Positions 35,276 through 47,552 of a DNA stretch of 64,000 bases are shown in pieces; the stretch's first letter is position 1; every line of letters begins with the position of its first letter. The notes beneath the pieces were generated by a model. The model saw nothing but the letters and a program-made list of their open reading frames with translations, was not told where the DNA came from and ran no database searches. The DNA is taken from positions 40,524,685 to 40,588,684 of the forward strand of contig NC_088208.1 in the NCBI RefSeq assembly GCF_037126465.1. Direction: 5' to 3'. This DNA is from Ornithodoros turicata. Its lineage: Eukaryota > Arthropoda > Arachnida > Ixodida > Argasidae. A program made the translations under genes and the position numbers.

Positions 35276-36857
35276 ATGTACGCCGTGCGCATCTGCATCT
35301 TCGTGTTCTGCGTCTGCTACTGCGTCGTCTGCGAGCCCGTGAGCTTCACAGACTGCGGTAACCATTTCTTTCCTTGTGCACTTGCGGTCGTCTTTCCCTT
35401 ATTACTTTTTTTTATCGAGCTAGTAGATCACGCAGTTGCTTTTTTCACAAAGATGTATTCCAACAGGGAAAATATAGTTTCTCCATAGTCGTCCTTATGA
35501 ATCCCACGTCTGCTGTTCGTAACGAAACTCGCGAGAATGCATGTATACATATATGGGCAGCACTGAGTAGTCCCAAGCATGATATGAGATAGAGACAGCC
35601 GAGTACGCACCAGTTGTAGACTCAAGCGTAAGAAACGTGCGTCTTGAAACCAGTACATACCTAAACGAGCACTACAAATCGCAGATGGAATTAATCTGTT
35701 TTTCTCCTAATTGACCGGTAGATTATCTTATTTGCCCCGCGTATTACGCATATGGAAAACTGAAATCTACCCATACCTTTCCCGATGGCAGGCTTACGTC
35801 CGTAGAGCCAGAGGAAGGTCATGGTTATCGGTTGGAACCAATCTTGGAGTCGACCGATGAACGCAACTTCTTCCTCTCAACATTTCTTAGAAGACGTTTT
35901 TGGCGCGAACAGTGAGGCCATCGTCATCCTCTTCCGCGCATAACGTAGAGAACGCACCTCATCCTCATGCAGAAATTAGAAACAGCTAGTCAAAGAGAAT
36001 ACGCATTATTATTTATTAAAAGCGGAGAAGCGTGGTCGATTTAAGTTGTAGTTCCATATGCAGAATTATGGATGTAAACGATCTCGTGAAAAAAAAAAAA
36101 AAAAAAAGGGGAGAGAGAGAGACGCGTACAATCGAGAAAGGGTGCAATTATATCAGTATCATACGAAAAAGTATATACCTCAGAACTTTTTTATGTGCTT
36201 TACAGCTGTCAATCTGTCTAAACCATGACTTGCAAATTTCCAGGACATGGCAACATTCGCAACGTCACCATAGACACATGCAAAAAGCAGCCGTGTAGAT
36301 TCAAGATCGGCACCAGGGTTCCTTTCCAGGCCACTTTTGTTGCACGTACGTCCCACTTTTTACTACGATTGTCCCATAAAACGGGCAAATAATGTGTACT
36401 ATAAAGGTCCACTCCTGGAATCATGGGTATACCGTACTACAAGATGGCGATGTCCTTGGAAAGATTGGGTGTTTTACGACAAATACAATACTGATCCATC
36501 TGATCGTTGCAGCTTTCCCATCGCCGATGGCATTCAACGACATCCACGCCTTCATCGAAAGGTCAAAGTTCCTCCTGCCAGAACCGATCGTGGACGCCTG
36601 CCTTCATCACATAAGACCCGGCTGTCCCCTGCGGAAGGGACAAGTTTATACTTACAAGTTCAACTTACTCGTGCGACACATCTATCCCGCGGTAAGATAT
36701 TCTCCTTCGAGAGATATGTACTTATGTGTCCACGCACTGTTTAACAAAAATGGTTTTGAACCTGTTGCAGACCCGTGCCACGATTGAGTACCGTCTGACC
36801 AACAGAGAGGGTAGTGTCATCGGATGCGCCCGCGTCCCAGTTATCATCGTCAGATAA
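35276..36857 (+). CDS. Secreted ML-domain lipid-binding protein, NPC2 family
   Basis: Four exons (35276-35357, 36244-36345, 36513-36691, 36771-36857) encode 149 residues, the typical NPC2 length. Residues 1-19 form a Cys- and Val-rich hydrophobic signal peptide (MYAVRICIFVFCVC...). The mature part has the six cysteines expected for three disulfides: TDCG, DTCKKQPC, DACLHHIRPGC and GCARV. The last strand, TIEYRLTNREGSVIGCARVP, matches the C-terminal strand pair of NPC2. An N-glycosylation site, NVT, is present. NPC2 proteins bind sterols and other lipids; in arthropods the family is expanded and members also act in immunity and chemosensation, so the ligand here is unknown. AATAAA at 36868-36873 follows the stop closely. 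Confidence 0.9.
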
Positions 36858-36867
36858 AAAAAGCCCA

Positions 36868-36873
36868 AATAAA
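36868..36873 (+). other. Polyadenylation signal of the NPC2-like gene
   Basis: A canonical AATAAA lies 11 nt after the TAA stop and is followed by a GT repeat, which suits a downstream GU-rich element. The 3' UTR would be very short. Confidence 0.7.
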
Positions 36874-37464
36874 AAGGCTTAGTTTTTATTGTGTGTGTGT
36901 GTGTCATTCTTTATTCAGGTAGGTTTGTTCAGGTCCCATTGGGGAAAAGGCAGTTGTTGAAGCCGACGACATCTAAAGATGATCGATGCCTAGAGTATAC
37001 AGGTAGTTTGACATCTGAAAACCCAGTCATGCACAAAATGTATCTGACAACGGCAAGTAGTTGATTTACACTTTAGGTGTATGTATCAGCCTATCTGTGT
37101 GGCGACATGCTGCACGTGTCGCAGAGCAGCGGTTTGGGGTTCTTTTGATGTGCCCGACCACGTGCTGGTGTTTTAATTCGTCCCAGACATTGCCACCGGG
37201 ATCGAACTCGCGGCCTTGAGCACAGCAAGCCAACACGTTTCACATTTCATTTTGGGGCAGGCTGCTTTTTTCTTTTTTTTTTAATGGTACTTTGCTCGGC
37301 CCGTCATACGCTACGATACCGCAAGCTCTGCAACCCGTACGCGCGTGCAGCAACTGTCGTCTGCTCGAATGATATTTTGACAGGAACTGACGTTTGCCAG
37401 CGAGAAACAGCCAAAATGCTGTTCACTCGCGCAAATGAATACTCATTACCCCACCACTCATTAT
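36874..37464. other. Spacer upstream of the transposase-derived gene
   Basis: It contains a short GT microsatellite just after the polyadenylation signal and otherwise nothing recognisable. One GTCGTCTGC word is at 37356. Confidence 0.5.
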
Positions 37465-37540
37465 ATTGGGATACAACCAATGGGGGTCTTTTAGGGTCCC
37501 AATCGATAGCAGCGCGTAGCGCCCCCCCACAAGATGGCGA
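37465..37540 (+). promoter_or_regulatory. Candidate promoter: two CCAAT boxes and a YY1-like initiator at the ATG
   Basis: ATTGG at 37465-37469 and CCAAT at 37477-37481 are inverted CCAAT boxes about 55-70 bp before the start codon. AAGATGGCG at 37531-37539 overlaps the ATG and resembles the YY1 element found at many TATA-less start sites. The spacing suits a host-type promoter rather than a transposon terminus. This rests on motifs only. Confidence 0.35.
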
Positions 37541-38925
37541 CACCAGCGAGTGGTCATCCTCCTCCTCCCACTGAAAAGAAGTGGACGCTGCCGCCGCAAA
37601 GGATGCTTTGGACGGAAGGAAATGCCTCTTCGCGGGACGAAATGACAGCAGCGAAAAAGCGCGAATGTGCGGACGCCGACAGCAGTCTCGTCTCCAAACG
37701 CAGATACAGCGCCCACTTGAAGTTCGCGGACATCGACGCCGCGATGCTGCAGTGGGTGCTCGAAATGAACGGCCAAAAGGTTCCTCTCTCCGACAGTGCC
37801 ATACAGGCGAAAGCCAAACAACTTGCACAGGTACTTGGCACAACGGATTTCAAAGCGTCAAACGGCTGGCTGTACAAGTTCAAGGAAAGGCACGGCTTCG
37901 TTATTAACAAGGCCAGAGAGGAACGGGACTACGTCGACGTCGGACACGCAGATTGCGGACTCGGAAACTATCACCACGCGCTGCTCGATCACGACCCCAC
38001 GCGTGTATACAGCTGCTGTGAAACATCGCTGCTGTACAAGAGAGCTCCCTTTCGGGATGATACAACCGAGACGCCGGAGGACCGCTTCACGGTACTCCTC
38101 TGTTGCAATGCCAGCGGGACGCACAAAATTAAGCCACTGGTCATCAACTGTTGCGACAAAGGCCAGGAAAAACTGCCCGTCACGTTTGCTTGGCAGAGGT
38201 CATCCTTCATGACCAGCAACATTTTTCAGCAGTGGCTCTGGGAGTTTGAAAAGCAAGTGGACCACAACTCGGTACTCATCCTGGACACCTGCCCGGCACA
38301 CGTCAGCGTGCAGTCCGACAACGTCAAACTGCTCTACATCCAGTCCAACCAGAGGGAGTTACAGCCACTGTATGGCGGAGTCCTCAACGCCTTCAAGTGC
38401 AGGTACAGGTCCGACCTGGTGTCGCGCTATTCCAGTTCTCCGGGGGAAGACGTGTCCCTCCGCGACGCGACGCAGCTCCTGGCGGACGCCTGGCAACATG
38501 TCGGGCAGGAGATGATCATCCAGTCGTGGGTCAAGTCTCAGTTACTGCAGGGACGCATGTGTGCGGGGAGGCTGCACAACAGGGACTTTGACCCCGTCTC
38601 CCACTTGTGCGCCAACATGGGTAAAATAAGGGCGGAGGTGACGCGGAAGGACGCGGAGGAATACCTCCACTGCGACGATACCTGCTCGACGACGTACAGT
38701 TTCAGCGAGGAGGCCATTGAGAGCACGAAGCCCTCCGAGAGCCCCGGTGCCCAGTATGCCCACGGATGTCCCACCAACCTCCACCCGGGAGATATCCTGG
38801 GCATGTTGGATAAGATGGAGCATTTTTTCACGCACCAAGCACTGACGAGCACGACGGACCTCCTGGCGATTCACAGTTTACGTAACAAGACCATCCGCAT
38901 TGCCACAGATTTCCAAGTGGAGTAA
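37534..38925 (+). CDS. Tigger/pogo-type transposase-derived protein, catalytic triad degraded (candidate domesticated gene)
   Basis: This intact single-exon frame encodes 463 residues. Residues about 66-125 form a CENP-B-type helix-turn-helix DNA-binding domain (DFKASNGWLYKFKERHGF is diagnostic). Residues about 157-340 follow the DDE_1 superfamily of Tigger/pogo, jerky and CENP-B proteins. The first catalytic motif, usually DET, reads CCETSLLYK (Cys162 for Asp). The second is kept in LILDTCPAH (Asp251). The third, usually QPLD, reads LQPLYGGVLNAFK (Tyr280 for Asp). The first N-terminal HTH of the family is missing. The frame has no stops or shifts, is GC-rich like neighbouring host exons, and starts in good context (AAGATGG). 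Loss of two catalytic acids with a preserved frame argues for a DNA-binding host protein rather than an active transposase. The alternative is a young, already mutated insertion; no terminal repeats were found. Confidence 0.85.
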   Translation: MATPASGHPPPPTEKKWTLPPQRMLWTEGNASSRDEMTAAKKRECADADSSLVSKRRYSAHLKFADIDAAMLQWVLEMNGQKVPLSDSAIQAKAKQLAQVLGTTDFKASNGWLYKFKERHGFVINKAREERDYVDVGHADCGLGNYHHALLDHDPTRVYSCCETSLLYKRAPFRDDTTETPEDRFTVLLCCNASGTHKIKPLVINCCDKGQEKLPVTFAWQRSSFMTSNIFQQWLWEFEKQVDHNSVLILDTCPAHVSVQSDNVKLLYIQSNQRELQPLYGGVLNAFKCRYRSDLVSRYSSSPGEDVSLRDATQLLADAWQHVGQEMIIQSWVKSQLLQGRMCAGRLHNRDFDPVSHLCANMGKIRAEVTRKDAEEYLHCDDTCSTTYSFSEEAIESTKPSESPGAQYAHGCPTNLHPGDILGMLDKMEHFFTHQALTSTTDLLAIHSLRNKTIRIATDFQVE

Positions 38926-41900
38926 CGGAAGTCCAACGGATTTCCTGGGAAGCGCACCCATTGCATTGCCGTTCTTGTGCCAAAAGACAAGCAACGTGTA
39001 CTCCGACGTTATACTGTACGGGGCAGTCTGGCAAAAATGCAGCGCTTAGATGGTTCCTTCGATTGGAGTATTCCGTGTGTGTCGTACTGCCTGCAGTTAT
39101 GATGCGTTTCAATTGGAAAAATGTCAGTCGCAAAATTTATTAGGTGTTTTGATCTTTTTAATTCTGAAAGTTTAAACCTCGGATGGCATGACTCTGCCAC
39201 GCTCTGAGCAGACAACCTGGTACCACAAAAAAATGTGTCAGAGGATCATTTTTCTGTGCCACAATCAAGCATTTGAGTCGTGGCCTGCACATTAATTACC
39301 ACCAATTAGTTAACGTACCAATTAACAAAAGTTACGGTGTCTCGAATTGATCACACTCCAGCACCGGGCGTCATTATTGCTGTTACAGGGGGCATGGAGT
39401 ACCGAAGAAAATGAGAATTCACAAGCATTTCATAATACTTCGCAGCAACCAAATGAACACCCATGTGCAATACTGGTCATGCAATACTCTCTCCAACGGA
39501 GACGTGGCACTAAAAAGAAGTAAACCTTTTTTTTCAGGAAAACAAATTTAGTGTCCGACGCGGTTATGCCACAGAGAACATCGTATGCGGCAGTTAACTA
39601 CAAATTTGTGCCAGAATTCCGACTATGCACACGAAGTATGTTTGTAGGCATCTTTGTAGCAAATATATTTTGTAGGGTAGTCCCAAAGTAGTCCTGAAGT
39701 GGTCTCGCAAAAGACTTCCATATCGTAAGGCAATTTTTACTATCCAACATATCTCCGCCAGACAGGCAACTATGCAGTTTTTTGGGTAGGGGCAATTCCC
39801 GCAGCAATTTTTTCGTCGACCGTACATCGAAGGGTTGGTGTACGAAGGGGTAGACCATTCCTCGCAACATATCTGTTTTTGCACCACTTTCGTGGTCCGT
39901 ACACCTTTGACTGGCTGTGTTTCAAGTATCAAAGTACGATTAATTCCGGGTGTTCAAACACTGCGTACACTTCGAATATATTCCACTAGTTACCTCATCG
40001 GAACTCATTTTTGTCGTAACATAGCATGTCGAAGACACACATAGACATGTGGAAGACCCACATTTCTCGAACATAGACACATGGACACACATGGACACAT
40101 AGACATGTGGAAGACACACATTTCTCGAACATAGACACGTGGACACACATAGACACATACCATGTGGAAGACACACATTTCTCGAACTGTGACAAAACCA
40201 ATTCCTAGTCCAAGAAAGAGTAATAGGGATTAGCAGCATCATTTCTTTCGTCATAATTAGTCTACGTTGTCAGATTTTTCAGACCTTGCCTGCATGCGCA
40301 TTTTTCTGCATTTCATTTAGTGCCATTTTGCCACCAAAGCATGCAAAAGCAAACGGAGAAGAGCTTTTGAATACTCAAAGTAGTTTCGCTAGGATGTCAA
40401 ACTCATCATTACAACTGTTAAGTACTCAGCTCATGCTGCACGTCTTGTTTATTGCGTTTACTTTGAAGTGATGAAGTTTCAGCGAAAAGATGTCGTTTCT
40501 CGCGGAGTACTACTCACACAAAGGAGGGTGAAGCGAAAACGTTAATGAAAGATTCGAAATGCTGCTCAGTTGTCTTTTCAGTTCCAACTCGCGGATTCAA
40601 GAGTGGTCAACAGGTGGCACCACGGTAAATATGGTGTCCAAGATTGCAATATGCGCTAAATTCAGTCGCTCAGGTGGAGCAATCACCACATCAATCATTA
40701 AGTTCATTTGTGTCACCACACATCTATTGACGAATCTCACCCCTTCACTACTTAAAAAATGACCTGCAGAGAGTCGCCATCTTTACACTACTGTTGTGCC
40801 ATTGTGCTGTGTTCCCGCATTGTATAGCCACTAGTTGGCCACTGTTTAAACCCCAGGTATGAATGCTGCCAAGTCACAGGGCAATGTTTTTAAATTTTAT
40901 TTGTTTTAAGACCTTAGTTTAATCTCTCCCTTGTATTTGGTGAGGAACCCCATAAGTGTTTACATGTCCTTGTATGCAAACTTTTCATTTTGTAATGTTT
41001 TATGACAGTTTTTACTCTCGTCCACAGGGTATTATGTGCCAAAAGATTACTGTAATGTGAATATAGTTCATATCAGTTGACTGGCAAAGAATGTGTAATG
41101 TGTCTCCAGTGACTGCAGAAAGCACATGGCTGAATGTGGCATGTTTTCATGACTACAGCCTCGCATGGTCTATGTGGCACTGGTTGTAACCTCCATGCAA
41201 TTTAGGACCTGTTGAGAATTATGGCATAATTTTGTTAGAAAAAAAGTGAAATTTTTTTTCTATATGTAGAGGCAATGGTGCGTCAATCTTATATAAGGAT
41301 GTCTTACTCTCAACAATGTTCGCGCGACTAAAGCACTCCCAGTGGTAATAACGAAAGCACGTAAACTGCATCTGATATCTCGGGTAAAGCCAAATTCTGC
41401 ACTGTTCCTTCGTTCTTGGGGTAAGCACCATTTTCCCCAGAAGCTGGCAGAGCCGTTCCGAGGGGGGCGAGAGGGGCGGCCAACCCCCGGAGGTGCGACA
41501 GATCCCGGGACCGATAACGTTCGCAGTAAAGTAGGAAATTTAAGTTGAAATGAAATGGAAGTCAGTATATCATTTTTTTACTTTTTTTTAAATAACTTTT
41601 TTAAACTTTGAATTGTTTTTTTTTTTTTTGCACATCTTTGAAAGGCATTTATGCGAGAAAACAAATTCCTCATTACGAGTGTGTACTGAAAGTTAATAGT
41701 ACGTACGTAAATTCTGGGCCCAGAATTTTACGTACCTTTATTGCGCAATCTTTTCTAGACATTGCTGTTGAAGAAAACTGAAGTAGAAACATGCTCGCAG
41801 ATGTGCAATAGATCCAGCCTTCTCCTCCTTTTGGCAAACTGTGTCTAACCCAAAGCAGTACTGAAACGTAGTATCCTGGAAGCTGAGAAACGCTTTAAAT

Positions 41901-42836
41901 CCAGAGTATACAATGCCAAACCAAGCGTCTGATATATACGACCACGAATGAAGGGAAGCCTCTAGAGATAAGGGCCATTTCTTATTCCAAGGCGAGGCTC
42001 CCTCACGGACTTGTGACAGCTACAAATCAAAATTATGCAACACAGTATAGTAGCGGCGTACGTTATATAGATCAAAATGATGTTACTGTAGTGGGCAGTT
42101 TTTGTAGCGCTTGTTATAATACAAGATATGTGTGATAAAGTAGATTGTTGTACAAACAGTGTCAATTTGTACATGATACTGGGTTGCATGTATAGCGATA
42201 AAGTGTGTATCGGAATGCAGGAGGCTCAGATTATGGCCGGAACAGCCTTCGGCAGAGAGAGAGAACAAAACAAATTGTTTGGGTTGTACGTTTGCTCGGG
42301 GCTAGATAAGGTCCCTTAATATCTCTCGGTCTCCCACATTGTTGGCATGCTATGTCTGAAAAGAAATAAAATGTACACACCATTCCTGTTTGTCAGAGTT
42401 TATTTTAGAAGGTGACACACCTCTCCGCTGGCCACTGTCTCGTACATTCGCGTAAAATATATTAATATAACTCGGGGGAGGGTGCTGGGAAAATAGCCAC
42501 AGCTAAAAACAACAAATCCCTTCCTCTCAAGCACTCCCTCGGCAAACAATTTAAAAATACCACCTCTACGACTTCCTGATAACCAGTTTTTTTCTTGTGA
42601 GTAGTAGGAGCTAACCTGTACGTTGGTTGCCCTGGTTACAACGGAGAACTATTGATTTTGATGTCCTGTCTCGTGGGTGTGGGGGCCCGCATGCCGCACA
42701 ACTATTTGTCAGTCAAGCATAAAAACATCTGGTGGCTTCCAGCTGGCATTCAGCCAATGTGGAAGCTCTACTGGAAGCTGTTGATAAAGGATGTCAACAG
42801 AGTAACTTTCGCTGGCGAAGCCATACGTATATCTGA
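38926..42836. other. Spacer between the transposase-derived gene and MAO
   Basis: No gene was recognised. The region contains the 57-bp minisatellite at 40047-40188, T-rich runs near 41570-41630, and short open frames without family features. An AATAAA at about 42365 is not linked to any gene I can see. The MAO 5' UTR probably lies near the right end; an in-frame TGA directly precedes the MAO ATG. Confidence 0.5.
40047..40188. repeat. 57-58-bp minisatellite, about 2.5 copies
   Basis: Units starting ATGTGGAAGACMCACATTTC begin at 40047, 40105 and 40162. Within each unit, ACACATGGAC/ACACATAGAC words repeat on a shorter period. A partial unit precedes at 40028. Confidence 0.85.
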
Positions 42837-45800
42837 ATGGCTGCTCCAAAGAAGACGACAGTTCTCATCATAGGTGCTGGCCTCAGTGGTGAGTCCTCAT
42901 TTATTAATTGGTTCTCCTTCTCTTTTTCCTTTTGTCACTTTCATTTATCTATAATAATATGTGTGCTACTTTTCCTAACTCGCCCTATATCAATATACAG
43001 GTATGTATACAGAATGTGGAATTGTACATGGGACAATTGATGTTCTGAGGCTGGAACACATAGAAAGGACAAATGTGATTGTACTGTGTGTTCCTGTCAC
43101 CTGGCTCTGTCATGCTGGGGACCCTGAATTGTGTCGAGCTACTTTTAGCAGTTTTTTGCTCTGTGCTTTTTCCATATCGTATTTAGGGTCTGACTTTTTT
43201 GGGTTAAATGTCTCTCCCGGATTTGGAGGGGAAAAAAATTGGGCACTATTTTGAAATCTGAAATTTGGGGTGAAATCGGGTTACCTTTTTCTTTCTGTCC
43301 AGCAAGCAGCCCGTAGTTATAGGGGTGCACGTATTGGCCAAACATGCATTCCTCACGATTTATAATTGCAAACATCGCATGATGTAACATTAAATGTGCT
43401 TTGTATACTTTATTGTTGGACTTAAATACTATTTTCATCACACATGTGCAGAGATTGCTACTAGATTTTTGTACTTGATACATGATACAACCTAGTACAT
43501 GATTGGAATTCGGGGAGAAATCGGGTTTATCTCAACCTGGTCCAAAACTGATTTGGGAGGGAACAGTCAGGCAGAATTAGACCCTAATTGTACGTATTCC
43601 ACAACGTGAATAAAGGGACGATTGATTAATTGACTGACTGACATGCTGCGTGCTACCAATGGAGCACTACACGGAGCGCTAACGGAGCCTCTACAGAGGA
43701 CTATAAACACCAACAACGTACTACTCTAATATTTGGCTTTACACGGCAGGCTTGTCGGCTGCAAAACTGCTGACAGAGAAAGGCGTTGAAGTTGTCGTGC
43801 TAGAAGCCAGGGACCGCGTAGGCGGAAGGACGCATACGGTCAAGGTAGACCCTTTATGAAAACTGCTTTGTATTTGCTGGTTGAGTTTTTCTTTTTCTGT
43901 CCCGCAGAATGAAATAATAGAATGGGTGGACCTGGGTGGATCTTACGTGGGGCCAACGCAGAACTACATCCTGCGCCTCACCCATGAGTTAGGCATCGAG
44001 ACATACAAGGTGTTCTCAGATCTTCACAGCATTCAGTTCACTAATGTAAGTTCTTTATTCCTCTCGTTTTAGTGCTCCTAACAATGAATTTTTTTCTGGA
44101 GTAGGTAAAATGAGTAACGAGCCAATTATTGAAATGTCCAGATAATTATCCCCTTTCTGGCTTGCACTCCGGCCTCCAGAGCCGAAAATTTCTGACAAAA
44201 AGTGCATTGTGCGTTATCAAAAAGCATGTAGTTCCAGTTTTGACTCATTTGCACATCAAAATCGGATAATTCGTATCTCAAAGTTTGTGCTTGGTTCAGG
44301 ATTTTTAAAAACCACAGTGGATTTAAACAATGATTGCCTCCAATTCCGTTGGCTCACATTTCCCCCAAAACATGTAATTAACGAATTAATTTGCAAATTT
44401 TAGATAATCACTCGTCCAGTAGTTAAGCACACTTTTTCACAGGACGTACACCTGGCCGCATAACCCGCCTGCAAAATGTCATCAGTGCTCCCCTCACAGT
44501 TTTAAAAGAGGAAATAAAAAATATGGAAACGTTAAAAATAAAACACCCTGTATTTATAAACAACTTTGGTGGTGCAGAATCCCGATGCCCTTGAGGCGTG
44601 TGCTACCTCTCCACTCAGGGAGGGGGAGTGGAATAGCGATAACATGCTCGCTACGAGTGACCTTGGGCACCCTGATCGTGAGAGGTGGCCCTTTCTGCTC
44701 CTTATCTCTGTACGCTGCTCTTCAAAGTGCCAACGACAGGTGTCAAAATGCCATTCAAATACACGTAGTAGGACACATGTGATTCAATATAAAAGTGTGA
44801 TATAAGTGACTCGATAAATAAATGAACACTATCCGATATGTGGTGACATGAAAGCACTCTTAAAAGAGAACTTCACCACGTAGCACACAGATATAGTACT
44901 GTTATCACTCCCGATTTGCGGAAAGCGCTGGACGCACACCTTTTTGTAACTGCAAAAGTGTCACAAAAAGGCATACACCTCAAATTTTTTAACCAATCAG
45001 GGGGCAGAACGATGCTCGCTATTCGGCGAAGTTTTAAGAGTGTAGGATACGGGTTTTGCAACATAGATTTATGAAAAAAGACTAGTGCATAACGTGAGGC
45101 TACTCTTGCGCCCAGGGCAAAGTTTATGCTTACGACACAATGTGGGCCCATTTTGGCCTGTCTAACCCCCTGGCCTGGTTTGACATCAACCACGTCATGC
45201 ACAAGATGGAAAAGATGATGGAACAGGTAACATTCCTCCCTCTACATATAGCCTTTAGAGCCGTCATATTTGAGGCCATGTCTTTCTCAGATCCCAGCTA
45301 CAGAACCCTGGAACTGTCCAAAGGCCCAAGAGTGGGACGAAATGACCCTGCGGTCCTTCTACGAGAAGGAAACTTGGACGCAGTAAGCATATCTCCACGT
45401 GCCATAATGGTCATTGAAGAGACATATCGTTTGTTGATACATACACGTTTACTTTGCCTATTACAATGTAGATTGTTTTTCAGGCATGCGCTAGAATTCC
45501 TGGTGGCCCTTTCGCAAGTGAACCTAGCCAGTGAGCCCGGTCAGGTATCGCTACTGTGGGCACTATGGTACATAAAGTGTTGCGGCGGCAACAGGAGGAT
45601 TTCAAACACAGACAATGGAGCGCAGGTATTCAACTCCCAAGTACAAGGCTCCAGGGAGAGAAGGTAAAACGCTTTTTCTCTTCCCTTTTTTTTCCCACTG
45701 AAGGAACGGAAATTTGAAAACGGCTCCATGGAAGTGAGTGAGAAGCTATGCCAGCTGCTTGGAGGTAAAAACACCAACACTGCTCCGAAAGACTCCATTC

Positions 45801-47511
45801 ACGTCCTAGTCTTGCAGACAAAGTTCACCTCGATTCCCAAGTCTGCGACATGGTCCAGTCAGAAAATGACGTCACTGTGACACTGACGGACGGCTCTGAG
45901 TACCTGGTAAGGCCCCGATCGCTATGGGTGCCAGAGAGAGGTGAAAAGAATGAATGACTCGCGCAGGCAGAGTACGTCATCATGGCCATCCCGTTGCCCG
46001 TCCAACTCAAAATCCACTACGAGCCTCCGCTTCCACCTCTGCGCAACCAACTGATACAGAGGACCCCCGTTGGATGCGCAATCAAAATCAACATCTACTA
46101 CAAGAGTCCCTTTTGGAGGGAAAAAGGTCAGCTTTCTGGTACAGCTACGTGGTACAGGTCATCCTAAGGAGAGAAGCGAGAGAACTGTTGCTTGGAGAAG
46201 TGCAATTATGGGGCCGCAGAGGTCTCTGAAGGTGGGGTGGGAAGGGTGAACGCCCCTCCTGCCTTCTGAATGCCTTTGCCGATAACATTTCACGTAAAAC
46301 AGTACACGTTTCAGAAGCGTGCTAGTCTGATTGCAAATACGTCGTCTTTATATTAATTACGCGCATGTGACAAGCTTTCACCCTTTCAGGCTACAGCGGC
46401 ACCGTATCGTGCAGCGACGGTCAGTTGTCCTTCAATAGCGTCATCGATGATTGCAGGCCGGGGTTTCAGCTTGCTCCTCTCACAGTGTAAGTGTCTCTGC
46501 TAACCGCTAGTGATAATTTCTGATGTCCGACTTTGAATACTCTACTAGCGAAACTGAATTAAAAACAAAAAAACTTGTCTGGGTAACTTATCATTCAGGA
46601 GATGTGTTCCACCTTTTTTACTATTTAACTATTTTCCCATCATTTCCCCCCATTATCCTCAAACTGCCATATACTTATCTCTGAATATTAGAAGCCCAGC
46701 GTGTCACACCCTTTCATACTGGGAATCATTGCTTCCATGACCAACCAGAGATAAGCTGAAGCCGCAAGGGAAATTGTAGGATAGTGGAGCATTTAGATGG
46801 AGTGCTGTCAGGTCTGCAAATAATGTGCGTTAATGTTGTTCTTACACCCTGCAAAATATTTCCATGTTAGATTCTCTTTGAATAAGCAATTACCTCCTTG
46901 TTCCCTGCACCGTTTATTAGTGTCATTTATGTTACGCACATATTTGGACTTCCAGGAGGGCAGGTAATCCCACACAGTAATATCCCACAGTGTGTCCAGA
47001 AGAAAAATAAGATGGCAGACTGAATTTGCCAAAGTTTTCTTCTTCGCCATTGCAGCTTTGTCATCGGCGACAATGCTCTGCGGCTTCAAGAGATGAGCAA
47101 GGAAGCAAGGATGAAAGTCATAGCCATGGACTTAGCCAGAGTCTTTGGATGTGAAGAAGCCTGCTTTGTGAGTGTTCTACGAGCACCTTAACAGACTGCG
47201 ATACAGTAAAGTGACCTTTGCAGCCGATCCACTACGAAGAGAAGAACTGGCTCAAAGAGCAGTACTCTGGAGGTTGCTATGTGTCCACTTATCCCACGGG
47301 CGTTATGAGCAGATATGGAAGGTGAGTTCAAGCTGGACAAATACCCTACCATGGTAGGCTTTCTATTAATTCTACTTTGGCCAAGTCAATCGCGTTCAAC
47401 AGTCCCCCCCCCCCCCCCCCCCGAAATAACCCACATGTTTGTACAGTTTAAAGGGCTTGTTAATGCCCTCTATAAAAAAGAAAAAGGGACAGGAGTTCAC
47501 AAGGAAAGGTC

Positions 47512-47552
<41 letters not shown>

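Noticed and set aside
37304..37910. Minus-strand open frames across the transposase-derived gene
   Set aside because: They are antisense to a well-supported coding frame in GC-rich sequence, where long shadow frames are expected.
39594..39932. Two overlapping minus-strand open frames that look protein-like (around RTTKVVQKQICCEEW and LRELPLPKKLHSCLSGG)
   Set aside because: Both frames are open, neither shows a family motif, and there are no convincing splice borders, so neither can be preferred.
40047..40188. The periodic ACACATAGACATGTGGAAG array as a possible CRISPR-like repeat-spacer structure
   Set aside because: Units are contiguous with no unique spacers, and the host is eukaryotic; it is a minisatellite.
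47404..47549. Poly-C and GA tracts as regulatory elements
   Set aside because: They are simple repeats in an intron, with nothing to link them to a function.
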